Of a DNA stretch of 64,000 nucleotides, positions 30,246 to 41,885 are shown in pieces. Source of the DNA: Cellulomonas denverensis (GTDB taxonomy: Bacteria > Actinomycetota > Actinomycetes > Actinomycetales > Cellulomonadaceae); contig NZ_JAAXOX010000003.1 in assembly GCF_012396125.1 (NCBI RefSeq), positions 434,001-498,000 on the forward strand, given 5' to 3'. Position 1 is the stretch's first letter; the number at the start of each line of letters is the position of its first letter. The translations under genes and the position numbers were made by a program. Under the pieces are notes generated by a model, which worked only from the letters and a program-made list of their open reading frames with translations, was not told the origin of the DNA and searched no databases.

Positions 30246-33200
30246 GTGCATCTGAAGACGCTCACCCTGCGCGGGTTCAAGTCGTTCGCCTCGGCGACGA
30301 CGCTGAACTTCGAGCCCGGGGTCACCTGCGTCGTCGGCCCGAACGGCTCCGGGAAGTCGAATGTGGTCGACGCGCTGGCCTGGGTGATGGGCGAGCAGGG
30401 TGCGAAGTCGCTGCGCGGCGGCAAGATGGAGGACGTCATCTTCGCCGGGACCTCCGGGCGTCCGCCGCTGGGCCGGGCAGAGGTCGCGCTCACCATCGAC
30501 AACACCGACGGCGCGCTGCCGATCGAGTACACCGAGGTGACGATCTCCCGGACGCTGTTCCGCAACGGCGGGTCGGAGTACGCGATCAACGGCCGGGCCG
30601 CCCGGCTGCTGGACATCCAGGAACTGCTCTCCGATTCCGGGCTGGGCCGGGAGATGCACGTCATCGTCGGGCAGGGTCAGCTGGACGCGGTGCTGCGCGC
30701 CACCCCGGAGGAGCGGCGCGGCTTCATCGAGGAGGCCGCCGGGGTCCTCAAGCACCGCAAGCGCAAGGAGAAGGCGCTCCGCAAGCTGGACGCCATGCAG
30801 GCGAACCTGACCCGCCTGACCGACCTGACCACCGAACTGCGCCGTCAGCTCGGACCGCTCGGCCGGCAAGCGGAGGTGGCCCGCAAGGCGCAGCTGGTGC
30901 AGACCGACCTGCGGGACGCGCGGGCCCGGCTACTGGCCGACGACCTGGCCCAGCTGACCGCCGCGCTGGCGCAGGACATCGCCGACGAGTCCGCTCTGCT
31001 GGCCCGCAAGTCCGCCGCCGAACAGGCGCTGAACGCCGCCCGCGACCGGCTGACCACCCTGGAGCGGGAGGCCGCCGAGGCCGCGCCGGCGCTGGGGGAG
31101 GCCGCGGACACCTGGTACCGGCTGTCCGCGCTGCGTGAGCGGTTGCGGGGCACGGCCTCGCTGGCCGCCGACCGGGCCCGGCTGCTCGGCGCCGCGGCCC
31201 CGGAGCGCACCGACGGCCGCGACCCGGAGGAACTGGAGCGCCAGGCCGAGCGTGCCCGGGCGGCGGAGGCCGAACTGGCCCGGGAGGTGGCGGTCGCCCA
31301 GGAGGCGCTGGACCGTGCCCAGGGCGCCCGGCAGGAGGTCGAGCAGCAGGCGCAGGAGGCCGAGCGGGCGCTGGCCGCGGTGTTGCGTGGCGCCGCGGAC
31401 CGCCGGGAGGGGCTGGCCCGGTTGGCCGGACAGGTCGCCGCCCGCCGCAGCCGCCTGGAGGGCACCGAGGCCGAGCTGGGCCGGCTGCACCAGACGCTGG
31501 CCGAGGCGGAGAAGCGCGGGCATGCGGCCACGGTCGAGTTCACTGCCCTGGAGACCCAGGTCGCCGGGGTGGAGCAGAGCGAGGAAGGGCTGGACGCCGA
31601 GCACGAGGCGGCAGCCGACACCCTGGAGCAGGCCGGTGCCCGGGTCCGGGAGCTGACCGAGCGGCTGGCCGCCGCCCAGGCCGAGCGCGGGGCACTGGAG
31701 TCCCGGATCGAGACCCTGGAACTGAGCCTGACCCGCAAGGACGGTGCCGGTGCGCTGCTGGCCGCCGAGGACCTGTCCGGGGTGGTCGGATCGTTGGCCG
31801 CGCTGATCGCGGTGGCGGAGCCGGATGAGGAGGCGATCGTCGCCGCCCTCGGGGCGAGTGCGGACGCGGTGGCGGTGCAGTCGGTGGGCGCGGCGGTGGA
31901 CGCGATCCGGTTCCTGCGCGACCAGGACGCAGGCCGGGCCGCGCTGGTGGTGGCGGACGGTGGCGCGGCGAGCGAGCCGGACCAGGGCGCGGCACCCGCG
32001 GGCAGTACCTGGGCGCTGGACCTGGTGCAGTCGCCAGCGTCGATCCGTCCGGCGGTCCGGGGTCTGCTGACCGGGGTGGTGGTGGTCGACGACCTGGCCG
32101 CTGCCCGGTCAGTGCTGGCCGAGGCACCCCAGCTGGTGGTGGCCACCCGGACCGGCGACGTGCTGGCCGCGCACCGGGCGCACGGTGGATCGGCGGCGGC
32201 GCCCAGCGCGCTGCACCTGCAGTCGGCGCTGGACGAGGCGCGGGCCGGTGCCGCGCGGGCGACCGCCACCGCCGAGCAGTCCCGGTTCGCGCTGGCCGAG
32301 GCTCGGGAGGCCGAGGCAGCCGCCCGCGCCGCCTACGAGGAGACGCTGGACCGGCTGAACGAGTCTGACGCCGCGCTGGCCGCGGTCGCCGAACAGCTCG
32401 GTCACCTGGGCGCCACCGCCCGGGCGGCCACCGCGGAGGCGGACCGGATCCGGGCCACCCTGGCCACCGCCGAGCAGGCGCTGGCGGACGGGCAGGCCGA
32501 ACTCGCCGAGCTCACCGCCCGGCTGGCCGCCGCGGAGGCCGAGCCGCAGGACACCGAGGCGGCGATCGAGCAGCGCACCGCCGACCGGGACGCGCTGGCC
32601 GAGCGCGCCACCGCCGCCCGGGCGCAGGAGACCGAGGCCCGGCTGACCCTGCGCACCAGCGAGGAGCGCGCCCGGGCGCTGGCCGGACGGGCCGAGTCGC
32701 TGGACCGGGCCGCCCGGGCCGAACGGGAGGCCCGGGAGCGCGCCGCCCGCCGCGAGCAGCAGCGCGCCCGGCAGTCCGCCACCGCCACCGCCGTGGCCCG
32801 GGGCGCCGAGCGGGCGCTCACCGCGGTGGAACACGCCCTGCAGCGGGCGGCGGACGCCCGGGAGGCGGCCGAGGCGGCGCGCACCGAGCGGGAGACCGAG
32901 CTGGCGGCGGTCCGCACCGAGGTCGATCAACGGCAGGGCGAGCTGGCCCGGCTGACCGACGCCGCGCACCGGGACGAGATGGCCCGGGCCGAGCAGCGGA
33001 TGCGGATCGAGGCCCTGCAGAACCGGTCGGTGGAGGAGCTGGGCATCGACCCCGCGGTGCTGGTCGAGGAGTACGGCCCGCACCAGGGCGTGCCGGTGCT
33101 GGCCGAGGACGGCTCGCCGGTGCAGGACGAGGACGGCGCCACCCAGCTGATGCCCTTCGTGCGCGAGCAGCAGGAGAAGCGGCTGGCCGCTGCCGAGCGT

Positions 33201-33824
33201 GCGCTGGCCCGGCTGGGCAAGGTCAACCCGCTGGCGCTGGAGGAGTTCGCGGCGCTGGAGGAGCGGCACCAGTTCCTGGTCGAGCAGCTCGGCGACCTGA
33301 AGAAGTCCCGGGCCGACCTGCTGCAGATCGTGCAGGACATCGACGACCGGGTTGAGCAGGTGTTCACCGACGCCTACCGGGACACCGCCGCGCAGTTCGA
33401 CCGGGTGTTCCCCCGGCTGTTCCCCGGTGGGGAGGGCCGGCTGGTGCTGACCGACCCGGCGAACATGCTCACCACCGGCATCGAGGTCGAGGCCCGGCCG
33501 GCCGGAAAGAAGGTCAAGCGGCTGTCGCTGCTGTCCGGTGGCGAGCGGTCGCTGACCGCGGTGGCGCTGCTGGTGTCGATCTTCAAGGCCCGGCCCAGCC
33601 CGTTCTACGTGATGGACGAGGTCGAGGCGGCACTGGACGACGTCAACCTGGGCCGTCTGCTGGAGATCTTCCGCGAGCTGCAGGAGGACTCCCAGCTGAT
33701 CGTGGTCACGCACCAGAAGCGCACGATGGAGATCGCCGATGCGCTGTACGGGGTGACGATGCGCGGTGACGGGGTCACGACGGTGATCAGCCAGCGGCTC
33801 GCCGACGAGTCCGCCGCCGGATAA
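30246..33824 (+). CDS. smc: chromosome segregation protein SMC
   Basis: SMC is the condensin ATPase that organises and segregates the chromosome with ScpA and ScpB. The 1192 residues have the N-terminal head with Walker A GPNGSGKS (31-38), coiled coils at about 170-500 and 680-1010 very rich in Ala, Glu and Arg, a hinge at about 505-670, and the C-terminal head with LSGGERSLTAVALL (from about 1096) and Walker B FYVMDEVEAALDDVNL. Length fits the family. The hinge is relatively poor in the usual Gly motif. GTG 30246 is the only plausible start, right before MHLKTLTLRGFKSF. Confidence 0.96.
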   Translation: MHLKTLTLRGFKSFASATTLNFEPGVTCVVGPNGSGKSNVVDALAWVMGEQGAKSLRGGKMEDVIFAGTSGRPPLGRAEVALTIDNTDGALPIEYTEVTISRTLFRNGGSEYAINGRAARLLDIQELLSDSGLGREMHVIVGQGQLDAVLRATPEERRGFIEEAAGVLKHRKRKEKALRKLDAMQANLTRLTDLTTELRRQLGPLGRQAEVARKAQLVQTDLRDARARLLADDLAQLTAALAQDIADESALLARKSAAEQALNAARDRLTTLEREAAEAAPALGEAADTWYRLSALRERLRGTASLAADRARLLGAAAPERTDGRDPEELERQAERARAAEAELAREVAVAQEALDRAQGARQEVEQQAQEAERALAAVLRGAADRREGLARLAGQVAARRSRLEGTEAELGRLHQTLAEAEKRGHAATVEFTALETQVAGVEQSEEGLDAEHEAAADTLEQAGARVRELTERLAAAQAERGALESRIETLELSLTRKDGAGALLAAEDLSGVVGSLAALIAVAEPDEEAIVAALGASADAVAVQSVGAAVDAIRFLRDQDAGRAALVVADGGAASEPDQGAAPAGSTWALDLVQSPASIRPAVRGLLTGVVVVDDLAAARSVLAEAPQLVVATRTGDVLAAHRAHGGSAAAPSALHLQSALDEARAGAARATATAEQSRFALAEAREAEAAARAAYEETLDRLNESDAALAAVAEQLGHLGATARAATAEADRIRATLATAEQALADGQAELAELTARLAAAEAEPQDTEAAIEQRTADRDALAERATAARAQETEARLTLRTSEERARALAGRAESLDRAARAEREARERAARREQQRARQSATATAVARGAERALTAVEHALQRAADAREAAEAARTERETELAAVRTEVDQRQGELARLTDAAHRDEMARAEQRMRIEALQNRSVEELGIDPAVLVEEYGPHQGVPVLAEDGSPVQDEDGATQLMPFVREQQEKRLAAAERALARLGKVNPLALEEFAALEERHQFLVEQLGDLKKSRADLLQIVQDIDDRVEQVFTDAYRDTAAQFDRVFPRLFPGGEGRLVLTDPANMLTTGIEVEARPAGKKVKRLSLLSGGERSLTAVALLVSIFKARPSPFYVMDEVEAALDDVNLGRLLEIFRELQEDSQLIVVTHQKRTMEIADALYGVTMRGDGVTTVISQRLADESAAG

Positions 33825-33923
33825 ATCGCCTAGATCGCCCGGATTGTGAAGATCCGGTGCCAGTTGCGCCAGGACCCGGGCCGCTCGACGGGCGACTTCG
33901 CCGCAGAAGCGGAGGATGGTGCC

Positions 33924-34400
33924 ATGGGCGCGTACGTGGTAGGGGTTCTGCTGGCACTGGTGGCCGCTGTGGCGGTGATCGTCGTGGCGAGCCGCGGCAG
34001 TGACGAGGGCACCAGCTGGCGGACCTTCGTCGCCGACTTCAAGGCCGGCTGGCGGGACCGCAAGAACAAGGTGCCCGAGCCCGAGCCGGTCGACGTGCCC
34101 TTCGACGAGCTCTTCGACGCCGAGGCCCGCCCCGGGGACGACTACCTGCAGCTGGACGAGTTCGCCGAGTTGATCGAGCGCACCGGCGACCGGGCCGGCC
34201 AGATCTGGCACCACGACCGCGGTGCGGAGGACGGTCTGCCCAGCCAGGACCGCGGCCCGTGGTTGCTGCACCCGCGCGGGCACCGCACCGACGCTGCCGG
34301 TGGCGAGCAGCCGCATGCCGACCAGGCCCGGACCGAGGCGCCCGAGCAGCCCGCCCCGCCGCGCGCGCCCCGCCGGACCAGCATCTCCTCCCAGCACTGA
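33924..34400 (+). CDS. small membrane-anchored hypothetical protein
   Basis: A 158-residue protein with one N-terminal membrane helix (AYVVGVLLALVAAVAVIVVA) and a long hydrophilic, charged tail rich in Asp, Glu, Pro and Arg. No family was recognised. ATG 33924 is chosen because GGAGG lies 8 nt upstream and the helix starts at once; a longer frame from 33846 adds an uncharacteristic segment. It sits between smc and ftsY, where actinomycetes often carry a poorly conserved membrane protein. Confidence 0.65.
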   Translation: MGAYVVGVLLALVAAVAVIVVASRGSDEGTSWRTFVADFKAGWRDRKNKVPEPEPVDVPFDELFDAEARPGDDYLQLDEFAELIERTGDRAGQIWHHDRGAEDGLPSQDRGPWLLHPRGHRTDAAGGEQPHADQARTEAPEQPAPPRAPRRTSISSQH

Positions 34401-34429
34401 GGCGGGCGGCGCCGACCCGCGCCGCCTGA

Positions 34430-34435
34430 CAGACT
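34430..34435 (+). promoter_or_regulatory. -10 box CAGACT, leaderless ftsY promoter
   Basis: CAGACT ends 6 nt before the GTG of ftsY at 34442. It keeps A2 and T6 of the -10 consensus. Confidence 0.35.
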
Positions 34436-34441
34436 GCTCCC

Positions 34442-35605
34442 GTGGACCACTCCGACCTTCTCACCCTGCTCTACGTCGCCGTCCCCGCCCTGGCGGTGAT
34501 CGCCGGCGGCGGCACCTGGATCGCCCGGCGCCGGCGCGGCGGTGACGCCACCGGCACCACCACCCTGGAGCGCCCGGCCGGTCCGGCCGAGGTCGACGCC
34601 CCGGAGGCGCCGGTCGCCGACGACGTCGCGGTCGAGACCCCGCCGGCGCCCGAGCTCGAGGTGCCGGCCCCGGCCGCCGGACGGCTCGCGCGGCTGCGGG
34701 ACCGGCTGGCCCGCTCCGGCTCGCCGCTGGGCGCCCGGATGCTGCAGGTGCTCTCCCGCGACCACCTGACCGAGGACGACTGGGACGAGCTGGAGGAGAC
34801 CCTGCTGCTCGCCGACGTGGGCGCCGGGCCCTCGGCGGAGCTGGTCGACGCGCTGCGCACCCAGGCCCGGGTGCAGGGGCTCAAGGACCCGGCCCAGGTG
34901 CGCGGCCTGCTCCGCGAGCAGCTGCTGGCCCTGGTCGACCCGTCGCTGGACCGCGCGCTGGCCACCACGCCCGGCCAGGCCGAGGACGGCAGCCGGACCC
35001 CCGCCGTGGTGATGGTGGTCGGGGTGAACGGCACCGGCAAGACCACCACCGTCGGCAAGCTGGCCCGGGTGCTGGTCGCCGAGGGCAACCGCGTGCTGCT
35101 GGGCGCGGCCGACACTTTCCGCGCCGCCGCCGCCGACCAGCTGGAGACCTGGGGCTCACGGGTCGGGGTGCGCACGGTCCGCTCGGAGAAGGACGGCGCC
35201 GACCCGGCGTCGGTCGCCTTCGAGGCCGTGGCCGCGGGCATCGACGACGGGGCGGACGTGGTGCTGGTCGACACCGCGGGCCGGTTGCAGAACAAGGCCG
35301 GGCTGATGGACGAGCTCGGCAAGATCACCCGGGTCATCACCCGCCGGGCCCCGCTGTCCGAGGTGCTGCTGGTGCTGGACGCGACCACCGGGCAGAACGG
35401 GCTGAACCAGGCCCGGGTGTTCGCGGAGGTCTCCGGGGTGACCGGCATCGTGCTGACCAAGCTGGACGGCACGGCCAAGGGCGGCATCGTGGTGGCGGTG
35501 CAGCGCGAGCTCGGCGTGCCGGTGAAGCTGGTCGGCCTGGGCGAGGGCCCGGACGACCTGGCGCCCTTCGACCCGGAGGAGTTCGTGGACGGCATTCTGG
35601 GCTGA
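34442..35605 (+). CDS. ftsY: signal recognition particle receptor FtsY
   Basis: FtsY docks ribosome-SRP complexes at the membrane. The 387-residue protein starts with a membrane helix (LLTLLYVAVPALAVIAGGG), an actinobacterial trait that anchors FtsY, followed by an Ala/Pro/Glu-rich A region, then the N domain and G domain: GVNGTGKTTTVGKLA (G1, about 195), AADTFRAAA, VLVDTAGRLQNK and LTKLDGTAKGG. It begins 41 bp after the small membrane gene. Its partner ffh lies 3.6 kb downstream on the same strand. Confidence 0.96.
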   Translation: MDHSDLLTLLYVAVPALAVIAGGGTWIARRRRGGDATGTTTLERPAGPAEVDAPEAPVADDVAVETPPAPELEVPAPAAGRLARLRDRLARSGSPLGARMLQVLSRDHLTEDDWDELEETLLLADVGAGPSAELVDALRTQARVQGLKDPAQVRGLLREQLLALVDPSLDRALATTPGQAEDGSRTPAVVMVVGVNGTGKTTTVGKLARVLVAEGNRVLLGAADTFRAAAADQLETWGSRVGVRTVRSEKDGADPASVAFEAVAAGIDDGADVVLVDTAGRLQNKAGLMDELGKITRVITRRAPLSEVLLVLDATTGQNGLNQARVFAEVSGVTGIVLTKLDGTAKGGIVVAVQRELGVPVKLVGLGEGPDDLAPFDPEEFVDGILG

Positions 35606-35646
35606 ACCGGACGCCGCAACCGAACGTTTACCTCCGGAGAGCTTCC

Positions 35647-35684
35647 GTCACACCGGTGTAACACGCCCGGCGAACCGTCGAAAT
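35647..35684 (+). promoter_or_regulatory. candidate GlnR box upstream of amt
   Basis: GTCAC-n6-GTAAC-n6-GGCGA-n6-GAAAT follows the spacing of the actinobacterial GlnR box (GTnAC-n6-GnAAC-n6-GTnAC-n6-GAAAC); three of four half sites agree well and the third is poor. It lies 62 bp before amt, whose orthologues with glnK and glnD are known GlnR targets. The 140-bp leader contains no other strong signal apart from a GAGGGGAGAGG ribosome site. Confidence 0.45.
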
Positions 35685-35745
35685 CGCCTCGCTCCACGCT
35701 GTTCCCCGACCGGCCGCCCGGCTGGCGAGGGGAGAGGCGTTCCAC

Positions 35746-37400
<1,655 letters not shown>

Positions 37401-37410
37401 CGGTCACCCC

Positions 37411-39162
37411 GTGACGACCGGTGAGGTCCCGCACCCCCCGACGGTGGGGGTGCGGGACCTCTCCGCTGCCCGGTTCGCGCTGGCTCGGCGGTACCAGGAC
37501 GGTGGGGCCCGGCGCCGGGCGATGTCCGACCTGGTGCTCGGCGCCCTGACCGAGCTGTGGGCCGAGGCGACCGGGGGTGGCGAGACCCCCGGGATCGGGC
37601 TCGGCGTGGTCGGTTCGGTGGGCCGCGGCGACGCCAGCCCCGCCTCGGACCTGGACCTGCTGCTGGTGCACGAGGGCCGTGGGCACTCCGCCGCCGACAT
37701 CGCCGCGCTGGCCGACCGGCTCTGGTACCCGATCTGGGACGCCGGGCTCGACCTGGACCACTCGGTGCGCTCGCTGGCCCAGTGCCGCCAGGTCGCCAGC
37801 CGGGACCTGCCCGCGGCGGTGGGGCTGCTGGACCTGCGCCCGGTGGCCGGTGACGCCGGGATCGTGCACCGGGCCCGGTCCGCGCTGCTCGCCGACTGGC
37901 GGTCCGCCGCCCGGCGCCGGCTGCCCGAACTGCTGGCCTCCACCCGGCAGCGCGCCGAACGGCACGGCGAGCTCGCCTACCTGATCGAACCCGACCTCAA
38001 GGAGGCCCGGGGCGGCATCCGGGACGCCGTGGTGCTGTCCGCGCTGGCCGCCACCTGGCTCACCGACCGGCCGCACGGGGCGGTGGACGCCGCGCACGCG
38101 CACCTGCTGGACGTGCGGGACGCGGTGCAGACGGTCACCGGCCGGCACACCAACCGGTTGCTGGCCGCGGACCAGGACGAGGTCGCCGACCTGCTCGGGG
38201 TGGGGGACCGGGACGACCTGCTGGCCGGGCTGGCCGAGGCCGGCCGGGTGATCTCCTACGCGCTGGACTCCACCGCGCGCAACGCCCGCCAGGCCCTGCA
38301 CCGCCCGGCCCGCGCCCCGGTGCTGGTCCGCGGCCGGCGCACCGCCCCCCGGCTGCGCACGGTCGCCGAGGGCCTGGTCGAGCACGACGGGGAGCTGGTG
38401 CTGGCCGCCGACGCCCAGCCGGAGCACGACCCGGTGCTCGCCCTGCGCGCGGCCGCCACCGCCGCGCGCACCGGGCTGACCCTGTCGCCGATCAGCGTCA
38501 CCAGCCTGACCCGTACCCCGCCGCTGCCCACCCCGTGGCCGCGCAGCGCCCGCACCCTGCTGGTGCAGCTGCTGGCCACCGGCCCGGCGCAGGTGCCGGT
38601 CTGGGAGGCGCTGGACCTGGCGGGGGTCGTCACCACCTGGATCCCGGAGTGGGCGGCGATCCGGAACCGGCCGCAGCGCTCGCCGATCCACCAGCACACC
38701 GTGGACCGGCACTGCGTGGAGTGCGCCGCGGTCGCCGCCGGACTGCGCAAGGACGTGCAGCGGCCCGACCTGCTGCTGGTCACCGCGCTGCTGCACGACA
38801 TCGGCAAGCGGGCCGGGGCCACCGACCACGCGGTCACGGGCGCACGGCTGGCCGGTCCGATCGCCGCCCGGATGGGCTTCACCCCCGCGGAGGCGGCCGA
38901 CATCGCGCTGCTGGTCCGCGAGCACCTGACCCTGTCCGAGCTGGCCACCACCGCCGACCCGGAGGACCCGGCCACCGTCGACCGGCTGCTGACCGCCGTC
39001 GATCACCGACCGGACCTGCTGCACCTGCTGCGCGCGCTGACCGAGGCGGATGCCAGTGCCGCGGGCCCCACCGCCTGGACCGCCTGGCGGGCCCGGTTGG
39101 TCGACGATCTGGTCGGCCTGGCGGCAGGTAGGCTGAGGCGTCCCGAGAATCCCGAGAGGTGA
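37411..39162 (+). CDS. glnD: PII uridylyl/adenylyltransferase GlnD, lacking ACT domains
   Basis: The 583-residue protein modifies PII. It has a nucleotidyltransferase domain ([21 protein letters not shown], Asp80/82) and, after [16 protein letters not shown], an HD phosphohydrolase domain ([22 protein letters not shown], about 455-475; [14 protein letters not shown]). It then stops about 100 residues later, with none of the two C-terminal ACT domains that bind glutamine in other GlnD proteins of 800-900 residues. A 15-bp hairpin covers codons 5-17, so the true start could be the later GTG at 37450. Confidence 0.9.
   Translation: MTTGEVPHPPTVGVRDLSAARFALARRYQDGGARRRAMSDLVLGALTELWAEATGGGETPGIGLGVVGSVGRGDASPASDLDLLLVHEGRGHSAADIAALADRLWYPIWDAGLDLDHSVRSLAQCRQVASRDLPAAVGLLDLRPVAGDAGIVHRARSALLADWRSAARRRLPELLASTRQRAERHGELAYLIEPDLKEARGGIRDAVVLSALAATWLTDRPHGAVDAAHAHLLDVRDAVQTVTGRHTNRLLAADQDEVADLLGVGDRDDLLAGLAEAGRVISYALDSTARNARQALHRPARAPVLVRGRRTAPRLRTVAEGLVEHDGELVLAADAQPEHDPVLALRAAATAARTGLTLSPISVTSLTRTPPLPTPWPRSARTLLVQLLATGPAQVPVWEALDLAGVVTTWIPEWAAIRNRPQRSPIHQHTVDRHCVECAAVAAGLRKDVQRPDLLLVTALLHDIGKRAGATDHAVTGARLAGPIAARMGFTPAEAADIALLVREHLTLSELATTADPEDPATVDRLLTAVDHRPDLLHLLRALTEADASAAGPTAWTAWRARLVDDLVGLAAGRLRRPENPER
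37424..37460. terminator. 15-bp perfect hairpin at the 5' end of glnD
   Basis: AGGTCCCGCACCCCC and GGGGGTGCGGGACCT pair around CGACGGT. It begins 24 bases after the glnK stop and lies inside the first codons of glnD. It may end or attenuate the amt-glnK message, or slow glnD translation. No T-run follows. Confidence 0.5.
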
Positions 39163-39172
39163 GGTCCGCGCG

Positions 39173-40765
39173 GTGTTCGCCAGCCTGTCCGACCGTCTGA
39201 CGTCGACCTTCAAGAACCTGCGCACGAAGGGCCGGTTGTCCGAGGCGGACATCGACGCCACCGTGCGCGAGATCCGCCGCGCCCTGCTGGACGCCGACGT
39301 CGCCGTCCCCGTGGTCCGCTCCTTCACCGGTGCGGTCCGCGAGCGGGCGCTGTCCTCGGAGGTCTCCGGCGCGCTGAACCCGGCGCAGCAGGTCGTCAAG
39401 ATCGTCAACGAGGAGCTGATCGGCATCCTCGGCGGCCAGAACCGGCCGCTGCACCTGGCGAAGAACCCGCCGACGGTGATCCTGCTGGCCGGTCTGCAGG
39501 GTGCCGGCAAGACCACGCTGGCCGGGAAGCTGGCGCTGCACCTCAAGGGTCAGGGCCACACCCCGCTGCTGGTCGCCGCCGACCTCCAGCGCCCGAACGC
39601 GGTCACCCAGCTCCAGGTGGTCGCCGAGCGGGCCGGGGTGCCGGTGTTCGCGCCGCACCCGGGCAACCAGGGCGCCGAGGACGACATCGTGGTCGGCGCC
39701 GACCCGGTCGCCGTCGCCCGGGAGGGCCTGGCCACCGCCCGGGCCCGGCAGCACGACGTGCTGATCGTCGACACCGCCGGCCGCCTCGGTGTGGACCAGG
39801 TGCTCATGCAGCAGGCCGCCGACATCCGCGACGCGGTGAACCCGGACGAGATCCTGTTCGTGATCGACGCGATGATCGGCCAGGACGCGGTCGCCACGGC
39901 ACAGGCCTTCGCCGACGGGGTCGGGTTCACCGGGGTGGTGCTGTCCAAGCTGGACGGCGACGCCCGCGGTGGTGCGGCACTGTCGGTGGCCTCGGTCACC
40001 GGTCGGCCGATCCTGTTCGCCTCCACCGGTGAGAAGCTCACCGACTTCGAGGTGTTCCACCCGGACCGGATGGCCTCGCGCATCCTGGACATGGGCGACG
40101 TGCTCACCCTGATCGAGCAGGCCGAGAAGGCCTTCGACGCCGAGCAGGCCGAGCAGATGGCGGGCAAGCTCGCCTCCGGTGAGGGCTTCACGCTCGAGGA
40201 CTTCCTGCAGCAGATGCAGCAGCTGAAGAACATGGGCTCGATGAAGAAGATGCTCGGCATGCTGCCCGGGATGGGGCAGATGCGGGAGGCGATCGACAAC
40301 TTCGACGAGCGCGAGGTCGACCGGGTCGAGGCGATCATCCGCTCGATGACCCCGGCCGAGCGGGTCAACCCCAAGATCATCAACGGTTCGCGCCGGTCCC
40401 GGATCGCCAAGGGGTCCGGCGTCCAGGTCTCGGATGTCAACGGGATGCTGGAGCGGTTCGACGCCGCGCAGAAGATGATGAAGCAGATGTCCCGCGGTGG
40501 CGGGATGCCGGTGCCCGGGATGGGGATGCTGCCGGGCTCGGGCAAGAAGTCCCGCGGCAAGGCCCAGCAGTCCCGCAAGGTCAAGGGCAAGTCCGGCAAC
40601 CCGGCCAAGCGCGCCCAGCAGGAGAAGGCCGCCGCGGACCGGGCCGCCGGGATCGCGCCCGCCGCCCCCGCCGGTTCCGCCTTCGGGCTGGGCGGCCCGC
40701 AGCCGCAGGACCCCGCCGCGATCGAGCTGCCCGAGGGGCTGGACAGGTTCCTCGGCGGGCGGTGA
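39173..40765 (+). CDS. ffh: signal recognition particle protein Ffh
   Basis: Ffh binds signal peptides and the 4.5S RNA and pairs with FtsY. The 530 residues show the N domain, G1 GLQGAGKTTLAGKLA (about 107), AADLQRPNAVTQL, VLIVDTAGRLGVD and LSKLDGDARGGAAL, then the Met-rich M domain (LQQMQQLKNMGSMKKMLGMLPGMGQ) and RNA-binding GSRRSRIAKGSG. The C-terminus carries an Ala/Lys/Gly-rich tail. GTG 39173 is fixed by homology; GAGAGGTGAGG lies upstream. Confidence 0.96.
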   Translation: MFASLSDRLTSTFKNLRTKGRLSEADIDATVREIRRALLDADVAVPVVRSFTGAVRERALSSEVSGALNPAQQVVKIVNEELIGILGGQNRPLHLAKNPPTVILLAGLQGAGKTTLAGKLALHLKGQGHTPLLVAADLQRPNAVTQLQVVAERAGVPVFAPHPGNQGAEDDIVVGADPVAVAREGLATARARQHDVLIVDTAGRLGVDQVLMQQAADIRDAVNPDEILFVIDAMIGQDAVATAQAFADGVGFTGVVLSKLDGDARGGAALSVASVTGRPILFASTGEKLTDFEVFHPDRMASRILDMGDVLTLIEQAEKAFDAEQAEQMAGKLASGEGFTLEDFLQQMQQLKNMGSMKKMLGMLPGMGQMREAIDNFDEREVDRVEAIIRSMTPAERVNPKIINGSRRSRIAKGSGVQVSDVNGMLERFDAAQKMMKQMSRGGGMPVPGMGMLPGSGKKSRGKAQQSRKVKGKSGNPAKRAQQEKAAADRAAGIAPAAPAGSAFGLGGPQPQDPAAIELPEGLDRFLGGR

Positions 40766-40766
40766 C

Positions 40767-41852
40767 ATGACCGCCCTGCACCTGCGCGGCCCGGTGATCG
40801 TCGACGGCGACCGGGTCGCGGCGCAGGCCTGGGTGGTCGGCGGCCGGATCACCTTCGAACGCCCGGCCGAGGTCGACGGATCACTGGACGGCTGGGTCCT
40901 GCCCGGCCTGGTCGACGTGCACTGCCACATCGGGCTGGGCGCACAGGGCGAGGTCGACCGCGACACCGCCCTCGGCCAGGCCCGCGCCGACCGGGATGCC
41001 GGGGTGCTACTGATCCGGGACGCCGGTTCTCCGGCGGACACCCGGTGGATGGACGACCGGGACGACCTGCCGCGGTTGATCCGCGCCGGACGGCACCTGG
41101 CCCGGCCCAAGCGCTACCTGCGGCACTACGCCCGGGAACTGGCCGACGTCGCCGAGTTGCCCGCGGCGGTGGCCGAGGAGGCCGACCGGGGCGACGGCTG
41201 GGTGAAGCTGGTCGCGGACTGGATCGACCGTGACCTCGGTCCGGACGGCGACCTGCGCCCGCTCTGGCCGGACGACGTGCTGGCCGAGGCGGTGCGGGTG
41301 GCCCACGAACACGGCGCCCGGGTCACCGCGCACACCTTCGCCACCGAGGCGCTGGACGGGCTGCTGGACGCCGGGATCGACTGCCTGGAACACGCCACCG
41401 GCGCCGACCCGGCCCAGATCGACCGGATCGCCGCGGCCGGCATCCCGGTCACGGCGACCCTGCTCCAGGTCGCCCAGTTCGGCGCGATCGCCGACCAGGC
41501 GGTGAAGTACCCGGTCTACGCCGCGCGGATGCGCCGGATGCACGGCCGCCGGTACGCCCACGTCCGGAACCTGTACGACGCCGGGGTGCCCCTGCTGCTC
41601 GGCACCGACGCCGGTGGGACCATCGCCCACGGCCGGATCGCCGACGAGGCCGCCGAGCTGCTGGCCGCCGGGATCGCGGACGCCGAGGTGGTCGCCGCGG
41701 CGTCGTGGCGGACCCGGGGGTGGCTGGGGATGCCGGGGCTGGTCGAGGGGGAGTCGGCGGACCTGGTGGTGTACGACGCGGACCCGCGGGCCGACGCCCG
41801 GGTGCTGGCGGCGCCGCGGGGTGTGCTGCTGCGCGGGGTGCGGGTGGCCTGA
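40767..41852 (+). CDS. metal-dependent amidohydrolase
   Basis: The 361-residue protein is an imidazolonepropionase/hydantoinase-type amidohydrolase: GLVDVHCHIGLG (metal His pair), the carbamoylatable or metal-near Lys in WVKLVADW, AHTFATEAL (His), IDCLEHATGAD (His), and LLGTDAGGTIAHGRIADEAAELLAAGI (Asp). Substrate unknown. It begins 1 bp after the ffh stop, so it may be co-transcribed, but no functional link to SRP is known. The ATG at 40767 has GCGGTGA upstream. Confidence 0.85.
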   Translation: MTALHLRGPVIVDGDRVAAQAWVVGGRITFERPAEVDGSLDGWVLPGLVDVHCHIGLGAQGEVDRDTALGQARADRDAGVLLIRDAGSPADTRWMDDRDDLPRLIRAGRHLARPKRYLRHYARELADVAELPAAVAEEADRGDGWVKLVADWIDRDLGPDGDLRPLWPDDVLAEAVRVAHEHGARVTAHTFATEALDGLLDAGIDCLEHATGADPAQIDRIAAAGIPVTATLLQVAQFGAIADQAVKYPVYAARMRRMHGRRYAHVRNLYDAGVPLLLGTDAGGTIAHGRIADEAAELLAAGIADAEVVAAASWRTRGWLGMPGLVEGESADLVVYDADPRADARVLAAPRGVLLRGVRVA

Positions 41853-41885
41853 CGGGTCGGCCGGTGGCCGGGGCCGCCCGCCCCG

